A DNA stretch of 64,000 nucleotides from Hanstruepera flava. GTDB taxonomy: Bacteria > Bacteroidota > Bacteroidia > Flavobacteriales > Flavobacteriaceae. The position numbers and the translations under genes are program-made. Below are positions 1-7,929 of this stretch, one piece after another. The notes under the pieces were generated by a model, which worked only from the letters and a program-made list of their open reading frames with translations, was not told where the DNA came from and searched no databases. Numbering within the stretch: the stretch's first letter is position 1; every line of letters begins with the position of its first letter. Location of the stretch: contig NZ_JALJCW010000003.1 of the NCBI RefSeq assembly GCF_023634025.1, positions 186,001-250,000 of the forward strand, given 5' to 3'.

Positions 1-239
1 AAAACAGCATTGGCCTTACAGTTATGGTTTCTGATAATGAAAACAGTCTAACAGAAGCGCAAAAACATAGAATATTTGAAAAGTTCTATCGCATACCCAA
101 GGGCAATACCCATGACATAAAAGGCTTTGGTATTGGTTTGTATTATACCAAAAAAATAATTGAAAATCATGGTGGTATTATTTCTTTAGAATTAGGAAAT
201 AATCAAAAAACCTTTAAAATAACTTTACCTAATGGCTAA
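1..239 (+). CDS. Sensor histidine kinase, C-terminal end (partial)
   Basis: Only the last ~78 residues lie in the window; the reading frame is open from base 3. What is visible is the end of an HATPase_c ATP-binding domain: a G1-like stretch SDNENSL, the F box IFEKFYR and the G2 box GFGIGLYYTKKII, then a short beta strand to the C-terminus. These motifs bind ATP for autophosphorylation of a conserved histidine located outside the window. The stop overlaps the start of the downstream OmpR-type regulator by 8 bases, so the two form a translationally coupled two-component pair. The stimulus sensed cannot be judged from this fragment. Confidence 0.93.
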   Translation, partial: NSIGLTVMVSDNENSLTEAQKHRIFEKFYRIPKGNTHDIKGFGIGLYYTKKIIENHGGIISLELGNNQKTFKITLPNG

Positions 240-915
240 AAAAACAACCATTTTATTAGCCGAAGACGAACCTGCCTTAGGCCAAATAATTAAAGAAAGT
301 TTAGAAACACGTGATTTTAAGGTCTTACTTTGTGTAAATGGTGAAGATGCTTTTAAAATCTACAACCAAGAACATCCAGAACTTTTGGTTCTAGATGTTA
401 TGATGCCAAAAAAAGATGGTTTTACTTTGGCTAAAGAAATACGTGCCATAGATCATACCATTCCAATTATTTTTTTAACAGCCAAATCGCAAACACATGA
501 TGTTGTTGAAGGGTTTACCATAGGTGGTAATGACTATCTTAAAAAACCCTTTAGCATGGAAGAATTGATTGTTAGAATTCATAATTTATTAAACCGTTCT
601 GCATTAGAGCAAACCAAGGAAAGCTATCAAATAGGTAATTATATGTTCGATTTTCCAAAGCAAACACTTTCCTATAAATCTGAAAACCCCATTCAATTAA
701 CGCACAGAGAAACACATTTACTATTTCATTTAATAGAAAACAAGAACCATGTTTTAGATCGTTCAGTTATACTAAACAAGCTTTGGGGAAGCGACGATTT
801 TTTTAATGCTAGAAGCATGGATGTTTTTATTACCAAACTCCGCAAAAAACTTAAAAAAGATGAAAGCGTTCAAATATTAAATGTTCGTGGGTTTGGATAT
901 AAATTAATCTGTTGA
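232..915 (+). CDS. OmpR-family response regulator
   Basis: A 227-residue two-domain regulator. Residues 1-115 are a receiver domain with the acidic pocket E11-D12, phospho-acceptor D55 in LVLDVMMP, T83 and K105 in YLKKPF. Residues ~130-227 are an OmpR/PhoB winged-helix DNA-binding domain (THRETHLLFHLIEN, RSMDVFITKLRKKL, NVRGFGYKL). It is presumably phosphorylated by the kinase whose end overlaps its start by 8 bases and then binds promoters as a dimer. The arrangement resembles the RprX/RprY-type pairs common in Bacteroidota, but the regulon cannot be inferred here. Confidence 0.96.
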   Translation: MAKKTTILLAEDEPALGQIIKESLETRDFKVLLCVNGEDAFKIYNQEHPELLVLDVMMPKKDGFTLAKEIRAIDHTIPIIFLTAKSQTHDVVEGFTIGGNDYLKKPFSMEELIVRIHNLLNRSALEQTKESYQIGNYMFDFPKQTLSYKSENPIQLTHRETHLLFHLIENKNHVLDRSVILNKLWGSDDFFNARSMDVFITKLRKKLKKDESVQILNVRGFGYKLIC

Positions 916-941
916 TTTCTGGATTGATTTTTGTACTTTTC
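912..941 (+). promoter_or_regulatory. Possible promoter for the secreted protein gene
   Basis: TTG (912-914), a 19-base spacer and TACTTTTC (934-941) match the flavobacterial -33/-7 pattern TTG-N17-23-TAnnTTTG except for the last base. The element overlaps the stop codon of the upstream regulator and lies 8 bases before the next ATG, so it may provide separate transcription of the 950-1729 gene. Confidence 0.35.
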
Positions 942-949
942 AATTTCGT

Positions 950-1729
950 ATGAAATGGGCATTTTACTTTTTATTTTTCTTTTCGGTGCATCTATACTCA
1001 CAAGATAGCCTTAAGGCTGTTTTAGTTGAATCTTCACCATTAAAGGTACAGTCTATAATTGGAACCGATAATTTTGATGCTCAATACTATATAAACAATA
1101 ATGTATTTTACAAAAAAATTGATTCTAAAACTATAAATTTTAGCGCTATTCAATTAGGAGAAATTGCATCTACCGATATTTATAATCCGCTTAAAATGAT
1201 ACTATTTTATAAGGATTTTAATACTGTAATTGTTTTAGACAACCGACTGGCAGATATATACAAAATAGACTTTAACGTTAGACAGCCTTACCGTAACGTT
1301 AGCCATGTTTCTGTCGGGAATGATAATACCATATGGACATTTAATCAAGATTTACAACAATTACAATTGTATGATTATTTAAACAATCAAATTAGAGCTA
1401 CAGCATTGCCTGTAGTTTCAAATGTTTTGCATTTGGCCAGTAATTACAATTATGCTTGGTTACTTACTGAAAATTATATTTACAAGTACAGTTATTTTGG
1501 CAGTATGTTGTATAAAATAAAAAATGATGGCTACACAGTAGCTGAAGAACGCAATGACGATGTTATATTAAAAAAGGATAACAAGCTGTACTTTCTTAAA
1601 GACAAAACCGAAGAAATCATACCAATCATTCTACCGGAATTGTTAATAAATCAGTTTTTTGTAACGGGTGAAACCTTGTATATTTACGATTCTGAAACCC
1701 TTTACAAATTCCAACTAAAAAACTATTAA
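950..1729 (+). CDS. Secreted protein of unknown function, beta-propeller-like
   Basis: A 259-residue protein beginning with a clear signal peptide (residues 1-17, cleavage after LYSQ). The remainder is rich in short aromatic beta strands that recur roughly every 40-45 residues (for example NTIWTFNQDLQQLQLYDY, YAWLLTENYIYKYS, NKLYFLKDK, ETLYIYDSETLYKFQ). This is the look of blades of a small beta-propeller, but that is inference. I do not recognise a catalytic motif or a family. It sits between the response regulator and a deoxynucleoside kinase, four bases from the latter, and probably shares its transcript. A periplasmic or outer-envelope location follows from the signal peptide. Confidence 0.8.
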   Translation: MKWAFYFLFFFSVHLYSQDSLKAVLVESSPLKVQSIIGTDNFDAQYYINNNVFYKKIDSKTINFSAIQLGEIASTDIYNPLKMILFYKDFNTVIVLDNRLADIYKIDFNVRQPYRNVSHVSVGNDNTIWTFNQDLQQLQLYDYLNNQIRATALPVVSNVLHLASNYNYAWLLTENYIYKYSYFGSMLYKIKNDGYTVAEERNDDVILKKDNKLYFLKDKTEEIIPIILPELLINQFFVTGETLYIYDSETLYKFQLKNY

Positions 1730-1733
1730 AACT

Positions 1734-2348
1734 ATGCATGTTGCAGTAGCGGGAAATATAGGCGCTGGAAAAACAACGCTAACAAAATTATTGGCAAAAC
1801 ATTATAAATGGGAACCTCAACTGGAAGATGTTGTAGACAACCCATACCTTGATGATTTTTACAATCAAATGGAACGTTGGAGTTTCAACCTACAAGTCTA
1901 TTTTTTAAATAGTCGTTTCAGGCAAGTCAATCAAATTAGACAAAGTGGTAAAGATATTATTCAAGATCGTACCATTTATGAAGACGCACATATTTTTGCG
2001 CCCAATTTGCATGCCATGGGCTTAATGACTAATCGGGATTTTGAAAATTATCGCTCATTATTTGACTTAATGGAGTCATTTGTTCAAGGACCAGATTTAT
2101 TAATCTATTTGCGTAGCTCAATACCTAATTTAGTCAATCAAATTCACAAGCGCGGACGCGATTACGAAAACTCTATTAGTATAGATTACTTAAGTCGTTT
2201 AAACGAACGTTACGAAGCTTGGATACACGGTTATGATAAAGGCAAACTCTTAATTATAGATGTTGACAATATGGATTTTGTTTCTAACCCTGAAGATTTA
2301 GGAACTATTGTCAATAAAATTGAAGCTGAAATTCATGGCTTATTTTAA
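1734..2348 (+). CDS. Deoxynucleoside kinase (dNK/dGK-dAK family)
   Basis: A 204-residue cytoplasmic kinase of the deoxynucleoside-salvage family, transferring phosphate from ATP to the 5'-OH of a deoxynucleoside. Residues 7-15 form the P-loop GNIGAGKTT; the family's DRT motif is at residues 78-80 (QDRTIYED) and the arginine-rich lid is the KRGRDYE segment near residue 140. Length is typical. Substrate preference (dA, dG or others) cannot be read off safely. It is the last gene of a four-gene run and is followed by a strong terminator. A second, divergent copy of this domain is fused to FolK at 37469-38602. Confidence 0.93.
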   Translation: MHVAVAGNIGAGKTTLTKLLAKHYKWEPQLEDVVDNPYLDDFYNQMERWSFNLQVYFLNSRFRQVNQIRQSGKDIIQDRTIYEDAHIFAPNLHAMGLMTNRDFENYRSLFDLMESFVQGPDLLIYLRSSIPNLVNQIHKRGRDYENSISIDYLSRLNERYEAWIHGYDKGKLLIIDVDNMDFVSNPEDLGTIVNKIEAEIHGLF

Positions 2349-2371
2349 AACATTAGAACCAATTCAATACT

Positions 2372-2400
2372 AAAAAACCACGCATGATGCGTGGTTTTTT
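2372..2400. terminator. Bidirectional intrinsic terminator
   Basis: Perfect hairpin: a 13-base arm (A-run plus CCACGCA), TGA loop, and its complement ending in a T-run. It separates the deoxynucleoside kinase (+) from the convergent hppA (-) and has A and T tracts suited to both directions. Confidence 0.9.
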
Positions 2401-2426
2401 TAAATCTATTTAAAAGAACAAATTAT

Positions 2427-4865
2427 TTATTCTTTTACTATTTCTTCTTCAACTTCTTTTGTGTTATCAATAACTTTTTCCTTGAACTGGGTAGCCTCAC
2501 CTTTAAGTTTATCTACTTTAGCTTGCACTTCTTCAGGAGTTCCTGAAATAACAGATTCTTTAACTTGTGATTCACCATTTACAACAGTTGTAGTTTTTAC
2601 CACTGCTTTAGCTACGCTTTCATTTAAGATATTCATTTCAACCAATACTTTCTTGACCTCTTGACCCTCTACAACTTCAATTTCATTTTCATTCATGGCA
2701 ACGCCTTCTTCAATATTGTGACCTCCCAATATTGGAGCAATTACCAATCCTACTAAACAAGTTAGTTTAATTAAAATATTCATAGATGGCCCAGAAGTAT
2801 CTTTAAATGGATCTCCAACTGTGTCACCAGTTACAGCCGCTTTGTGGGCATCTGAACCTTTATAAGTCATTTCTCCATTGATTTCAACACCAGCTTCAAA
2901 AGATTTTTTAGCATTATCCCATGCGCCACCTGCGTTGTTTTGGAAAATAGCCCACATAACACCAGACACACAAACACCAGCCATATAACCTCCCAGTGGT
3001 TCAGCACCAAATACCAATCCGATGATGATAGGAGTGATAATTGTAATTAAACCTGGTAAGATCATTTCTTTTAATGCCGCTTTGGTTGAAATATCAACAC
3101 ATTTTGCATATTCAGGTGTTCCTGTTCCTTCCATAATACCTGGAATCTCTCTAAACTGGCGACGTACTTCCTGAACCATTTCCATAGCCGCTTTACCAAC
3201 CGATTGCATAGCCAAAGCCGAGAAGATTACCGGAATCATTCCTCCAACAAATAACATGGCCAATACATCGGCTCTAAAAATATTGATACCGTCAATTCCT
3301 GTAAAAGTTACATAGGCTGCAAATAAGGCTAAAGCCGTTAAGGCAGCAGAAGCAATCGCAAAACCTTTACCAACAGCAGCTGTAGTGTTTCCAACTGAGT
3401 CTAAAATATCTGTACGCTCACGAACGTGAGGCTCTAATTCACTCATTTCAGCAACACCTCCAGCGTTATCAGCAATTGGACCAAAAGCATCTATAGCCAA
3501 TTGCATAGCAGTTGTTGCCATCATAGCAGAAGCAGCTAAAGCTACACCGTAAAAACCTGCTAATTCATAAGAACCATAAATAGCAGCAGCAAATAACACC
3601 ACTGACAAAAATGTTGATTTCATACCTACAGCCAAACCTGCAATAATATTTGTTGCAGCTCCCGTAGAACTATTTTTAACTATATCTAAAACTGGTTTCT
3701 TACCTAAACTTGTATAGAATGCCGTTACCATAGAAATTAACGCACCAACAGCTAAACCAATACAAGCTGACCAAAACACATTTATTGAAGGAATGGCTTT
3801 ATAACCTTCTCCAAAGAACTTCATATTCATTGTTTCTGGTAACATCATATCTATTAAGAACCAACTAGCAATTAATGTGATAATAATTGATACCCAGTTA
3901 CCCATATCCAATGCTTTTTGAACTTGTGGTTCTTTTGCATCATTACTTGAAATTTTAACCAAGAATGTGCCCAGTATAGAAGCCAAGATACCAACACCAG
4001 CAATAACGATTGGCAATAAAATTGGACCCATATTGTTAAACGAATCTGTAAAAGGTGCATTTAACGACATATCTTTAATCAAATAGTTTCCAAGAACCAT
4101 TGCAGCTAAAACAGTCGCCACATAAGACCCAAATAAATCGGCTCCCATACCTGCAACATCACCTACATTATCACCTACGTTATCTGCAATAGTAGCTGGG
4201 TTACGAGGATCATCTTCCGGGATACCTGCTTCAACTTTACCAACCAAATCAGCACCAACATCAGCAGCTTTTGTATAAATACCACCACCAACACGAGCAA
4301 ATAAAGCAATAGACTCTGCACCTAAAGAGAAACCTGCAAGTGCTTCAAGAGCCATTGTCATATCGTTATAGAATGATGAACCACCATCTACAAACATTTT
4401 TACAAATACGAAAAAGAACAAACTCAATCCTAACACGGCCAAGCTAGCTACACCAAGTCCCATAACGGTTCCACCGCCAAATGACACTTTTAATGCTTGA
4501 GGCAAGCTTGTTTTAGCAGCTTCTGCAGTTCTAGCGTTGGCCTCAGTTGCGATTCGCATACCAATATTTCCAGCTAAAGCCGATGCAAACGCACCAACAA
4601 TAAAAGCTACAATAATTATCCAATGGGTTGTATCAACCAACATTGAAATAACACCTAGTGCTATAGCTGCAATTACAACGAATATCAATAATAAGCGATA
4701 TTCAGCGCCTAAAAACGCTAAAGCCCCTTCTTTAATGGCTTTAGATATACCTTGCATTTTTTCACTTCCGGCTGCCTGCTTTTTTACCCAAGCCATTTTC
4801 ACCATCATAAACAGAAGACCAAGTACTGCCATTGCAATTGGCACAAAAATCATGTTTGATTCCAT
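2427..4865 (-). CDS. hppA: Membrane-bound ion-translocating pyrophosphatase, K+-dependent type
   Basis: An 812-residue polytopic inner-membrane enzyme that couples hydrolysis of pyrophosphate to pumping of H+ and/or Na+. The substrate-binding loop reads [18 protein letters not shown] followed by [24 protein letters not shown], a second acidic cluster is [12 protein letters not shown], and a third is DNAKKSFE...[14 protein letters not shown]. The stretch [13 protein letters not shown] has Ala where K+-independent enzymes carry Lys, so this is the K+-dependent subclass; in Bacteroidota such enzymes can pump Na+, but the ion is not settled here. After the last membrane helix ([17 protein letters not shown]) comes an unusual highly charged tail of about 90 residues. 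Its own promoter lies at 4900-4907. Confidence 0.97.
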   Translation of the reverse strand: MESNMIFVPIAMAVLGLLFMMVKMAWVKKQAAGSEKMQGISKAIKEGALAFLGAEYRLLLIFVVIAAIALGVISMLVDTTHWIIIVAFIVGAFASALAGNIGMRIATEANARTAEAAKTSLPQALKVSFGGGTVMGLGVASLAVLGLSLFFFVFVKMFVDGGSSFYNDMTMALEALAGFSLGAESIALFARVGGGIYTKAADVGADLVGKVEAGIPEDDPRNPATIADNVGDNVGDVAGMGADLFGSYVATVLAAMVLGNYLIKDMSLNAPFTDSFNNMGPILLPIVIAGVGILASILGTFLVKISSNDAKEPQVQKALDMGNWVSIIITLIASWFLIDMMLPETMNMKFFGEGYKAIPSINVFWSACIGLAVGALISMVTAFYTSLGKKPVLDIVKNSSTGAATNIIAGLAVGMKSTFLSVVLFAAAIYGSYELAGFYGVALAASAMMATTAMQLAIDAFGPIADNAGGVAEMSELEPHVRERTDILDSVGNTTAAVGKGFAIASAALTALALFAAYVTFTGIDGINIFRADVLAMLFVGGMIPVIFSALAMQSVGKAAMEMVQEVRRQFREIPGIMEGTGTPEYAKCVDISTKAALKEMILPGLITIITPIIIGLVFGAEPLGGYMAGVCVSGVMWAIFQNNAGGAWDNAKKSFEAGVEINGEMTYKGSDAHKAAVTGDTVGDPFKDTSGPSMNILIKLTCLVGLVIAPILGGHNIEEGVAMNENEIEVVEGQEVKKVLVEMNILNESVAKAVVKTTTVVNGESQVKESVISGTPEEVQAKVDKLKGEATQFKEKVIDNTKEVEEEIVKE

Positions 4866-4899
4866 ATTAATTAGTTTATATTTTTAATAATTAGCAGGG

Positions 4900-4907
4900 C
4901 AAAAGTA
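4900..4907 (-). promoter_or_regulatory. -7 promoter box of hppA
   Basis: On the minus strand TACTTTTG matches the Bacteroidota -7 consensus TAnnTTTG exactly, 34 bases before the hppA ATG. No convincing TTG is seen at the expected -33 distance. Confidence 0.6.
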
Positions 4908-4926
4908 GTGAAATGGATTTTAATAG

Positions 4927-4962
4927 AAAAACCCTACTAAATGTATTGTTTAGTAGGGTTTT
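4927..4962 (-). terminator. Intrinsic terminator of ppa
   Basis: A perfect 14-base stem (4928-4941 with 4949-4962, arm AAAACCCTACTAAA) with a 7-base loop, followed on the minus strand by a T-rich run. It lies 22 bases after the ppa stop and upstream of the hppA promoter, so the two pyrophosphatase genes are separate transcription units. Confidence 0.88.
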
Positions 4963-4983
4963 AAATTCACTATTTTTTATAAA

Positions 4984-5511
4984 CTATATGGTAAAATCAC
5001 CATTGGTTTTATGCTCGCTATTCTCATAACGCTCAACACATTTGTTGAATATCTCATAAGCTTCTTTAGCATTTCCCCATCCGCCAACATCTACTTTCTT
5101 TTTTTCTAAATCTTTATAAACCTGAAAAAAATGTGTGATTTCCTTTTTTCTATGTGGATTTAAATCTTCAATATCTGCATAACTGTTCCATATAGGGTCA
5201 CTTACAGGAACACATACCAATTTTTCATCTGGTCCTTTTTCATCAGCCATATGGAAAACACCAATAGGTTTCACTTCCATCACGCACATAGGAAATGTAG
5301 GTTCAGTTCCCATAACCAAAACATCCAAAGGATCTCCATCCAATGCTAGGGTTTCTGGAATAAAACCATAATCTCCAGGATACATCATTGATGAAAACAA
5401 CATACGATCAAAACGTATTTTATTGAGTTCAAAATCGTATTCATATTTGTTACGGCTACCCTTTGGTATTTCAATCAGTACATCAAACGTAGTTTTTCCT
5501 GTATTTATCAT
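4984..5511 (-). CDS. ppa: Inorganic pyrophosphatase, soluble family I
   Basis: A 175-residue cytoplasmic enzyme that hydrolyses pyrophosphate to phosphate and pulls biosynthetic reactions forward. Family I signatures are present: IEIPKGSRNKYEYD near the N-terminus, MMYPGDYGFIPETLALDGDPLDVLV holding the metal-binding aspartates, and DEKGPDEKLVCVP. The frame is open to a TTG at 5532, but that TTG is the end of a -7 promoter box, so the ATG at 5511 (MINTGKTTFDVLIE) is taken as the start. The neighbouring hppA encodes the membrane-bound pyrophosphatase, giving this organism both energy-wasting and energy-conserving routes. Confidence 0.96.
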   Translation of the reverse strand: MINTGKTTFDVLIEIPKGSRNKYEYDFELNKIRFDRMLFSSMMYPGDYGFIPETLALDGDPLDVLVMGTEPTFPMCVMEVKPIGVFHMADEKGPDEKLVCVPVSDPIWNSYADIEDLNPHRKKEITHFFQVYKDLEKKKVDVGGWGNAKEAYEIFNKCVERYENSEHKTNGDFTI

Positions 5512-5529
5512 TATTATTTTTTTGGACTG

Positions 5530-5560
5530 CAAAGGTACGGAAGAGTTTAGGTTTGGGCAA
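5530..5560 (-). promoter_or_regulatory. Promoter of ppa
   Basis: On the minus strand TTG (5558-5560), a 20-base spacer and TACCTTTG (5530-5537) fit the flavobacterial promoter consensus TTG-N17-23-TAnnTTTG perfectly. The -7 box ends 18 bases before the ATG at 5511, which also decides the start of ppa. Confidence 0.8.
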
Positions 5561-5703
5561 TAGATAAATAACTTTAAAATTATATTATCAACTTTACTAA
5601 TTCTAATAATCTGCAGAAAGGCGTTTAATTGTTAAAATAAAAAACCTCATCTCATTTTTTTATATCTTGTTGTTTCATTCAAAAAATAATCAAACCAAAC
5701 AGC

Positions 5704-7929
5704 ATGAGATATTTAGTAACGGTCCTCATTATTATATTCAGCTTTTCAACTCTGCAATCACAAACCCAACCTTGGCAAGGTAAATTTGAACCCATTGATA
5801 ATATGATTGCGCCACCAAACAGTTATCGTACAGCGAGTGGTGCACCAGGAAAAGCCTATTGGCAACAACGTGCTGATTACAAAATTAAAGCCACTTTAGA
5901 CGAAAAAAACAATGTTCTTTCTGGAGAGGAAATTATTACCTACCACAATAATTCTCCAGACGACTTAAATTATCTTTGGATTCAACTAGAACAGAACGTC
6001 AATAGAAAAGAAAATCCAGATTTTGGCGAAGCGTTTGGTGGCATTAGTGATAATATGAGTACGCGACAAATGCAATTTCTAACTCGTACCATCGATTTTC
6101 CAGCAGGCTATACCATAGAGTATATTAAAAATAGTTCTGGTGAGAACATGAAGGCTTTGGTTAATAATACCATGATGAAAGTCATGTTAGACAAACCTTT
6201 AAAATCTGGGGAATCTATGAGTTTATCATTGGCTTGGTCCTATCCTATTACAGATAGAAGTATGTTTTTACTCTCGCGTGAGGGCTATGAGTATTTTCCT
6301 GAAGATGACAACACTGTATATCTTATAGCCCATTGGTTTCCAAGAATGGCAGTTTATAATGACACCGAAGGCTGGCAAAACCAACAGTTTCAAAGACTAG
6401 GAGAATTTGCTTTAGAATTTGGCAATTACGAAGTTGAAATTACAGTGCCTGAAGATCATATTGTAGCCTCAACAGGACAACTTCAAAATAGCGAATCGGT
6501 TCTAACCAAAACACAAAGAAAGCGCTTGGAACAAGCTGAAAATACGTTTGACAAACCCGTCATGATTGTTACAGAAGATGAAGCCAGAGCTAATGAAAAG
6601 TCTAAAGCCACAAAGCTTAAAACCTGGAAATATACTGCTAAAAATGTTCGTGATTTTGCCTTTGCATCATCCAGGAAATTTATTTGGGATGCTCAAGCCG
6701 TTCAACTGGAAACTAACAAGGTTATGGCCATGTCATTTTATCCCAAAGAAGGTTTACCTGTTTGGAGCGAAGAATCTACTAAAGCCGTTAAAGCTGCTTT
6801 GGAAGTCTATTCTGAAGCCACATTTGAATACCCTTATCCTGTGGCTATTTCAGTCAACACCTCGAATATTGGAATGGAATTCCCCATGATTAGCTTTAAC
6901 GGTGGTAGACCACGCAACGGTAAAATGAGTGACAATGCTAAATCGGGAATGATTGGGACCATAATTCACGAAGTCGGTCACAATTGGTTCCCAATGATTG
7001 TCAGCTCTGATGAACGCAAATGGATGTGGATGGACGAAGGGTTAAATACTTTTTTGCATCAACGTACAGTTGCAGAACGTTATCCTGAATTTCATAGTAC
7101 AGAGCCAAAAGACATTGTGCCTTTTATGCAAGGTGACAAGAATATTTTACGCCCTATTATGACTACTTCAGATAATGAGTTACTTACACAATTTGGAGCA
7201 AATTTTTACCAAAAACCGACAGTTGGGTTACAAATGTTACGCAATTCTATAATTGGACAAGAACTCTTTGATCAAGCATTTAAAGAATATGCCAATCGTT
7301 GGAAATACAAACACCCAAACCCAGGTGATTTATTCAGAACTTTGGAAGATGCCACAGCAGCTGATTTAGATTGGTTTTTTAGAGGATGGTTCTTTACAAC
7401 AGACCATGTGGACATGGAATTAACCGATGTAAAATGGTACAAAGTGTATGAAGAAGATTTAAACATTGAAGACCAACAGAAAAAAGTAAAAATTGCAGCA
7501 ACTGGAGAAGGTACTGAACAGAAAGCTAAAGATTTCTCAAGTGGTCCAGATATGATTAAACTTTCTGACACACCAGACCAGGCTTATGGTGGGTTTTTAT
7601 CGCGTTTAGATGAAGACGAATTACGCAAACAAGTTTCTGGTAAGAACATTTACGAAGTAACTGTGAAAAATGTTGGCGGTTTGGTTATGCCTGTTAGAAT
7701 AGAATGGATTTATAAAGATGGTAGTAAGGAAACTGATATGCTTCCAGCAGATATTTGGCGTAGAAATGAATATCAAATAACCAAAACATTCATTAAGGAC
7801 AAAGAAGTTGAGAAAGTAAATTTAGATCCAAACTTTGAATTTGCCGACACCAATATGGCTAACAATAGTTTCCCTAAAGTTGAAGAAGCATCTCAATTTG
7901 ACACTTTTAAAGAAGGAAAACAAAATTAG
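5704..7929 (+). CDS. M1 family metallopeptidase, secreted
   Basis: A 741-residue zinc peptidase with a signal peptide (residues 1-19, ending TLQSQ). The catalytic zinc site is H422-E423-V-G-H426 with the third ligand E445 in WMWMDEGLNTF, the exact HExxH-x18-E spacing of the M1 (aminopeptidase N) clan. The substrate-recognition motif usually written GxMEN appears as GMEFP (390-394), so the final Asn is missing; this variant may alter N-terminal amine recognition. The N-terminal third is the beta-rich M1 domain (EEIITYHNNSPDDLNYLWIQLEQN). It converges with the DUF5686 gene, overlapping it by 4 bases. Periplasmic or surface peptide degradation is the likely role. Confidence 0.94.
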   Translation: MRYLVTVLIIIFSFSTLQSQTQPWQGKFEPIDNMIAPPNSYRTASGAPGKAYWQQRADYKIKATLDEKNNVLSGEEIITYHNNSPDDLNYLWIQLEQNVNRKENPDFGEAFGGISDNMSTRQMQFLTRTIDFPAGYTIEYIKNSSGENMKALVNNTMMKVMLDKPLKSGESMSLSLAWSYPITDRSMFLLSREGYEYFPEDDNTVYLIAHWFPRMAVYNDTEGWQNQQFQRLGEFALEFGNYEVEITVPEDHIVASTGQLQNSESVLTKTQRKRLEQAENTFDKPVMIVTEDEARANEKSKATKLKTWKYTAKNVRDFAFASSRKFIWDAQAVQLETNKVMAMSFYPKEGLPVWSEESTKAVKAALEVYSEATFEYPYPVAISVNTSNIGMEFPMISFNGGRPRNGKMSDNAKSGMIGTIIHEVGHNWFPMIVSSDERKWMWMDEGLNTFLHQRTVAERYPEFHSTEPKDIVPFMQGDKNILRPIMTTSDNELLTQFGANFYQKPTVGLQMLRNSIIGQELFDQAFKEYANRWKYKHPNPGDLFRTLEDATAADLDWFFRGWFFTTDHVDMELTDVKWYKVYEEDLNIEDQQKKVKIAATGEGTEQKAKDFSSGPDMIKLSDTPDQAYGGFLSRLDEDELRKQVSGKNIYEVTVKNVGGLVMPVRIEWIYKDGSKETDMLPADIWRRNEYQITKTFIKDKEVEKVNLDPNFEFADTNMANNSFPKVEEASQFDTFKEGKQN

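Noticed and set aside
4537-4887. Plus-strand frame inside hppA
   Set aside because: Antisense to the conserved membrane helices of hppA, with no promoter and no recognisable protein.
5512-5532. Upstream TTG start for ppa
   Set aside because: The TTG is the end of a consensus -7 promoter box (TACCTTTG); the ATG at 5511 gives the family-typical N-terminus.
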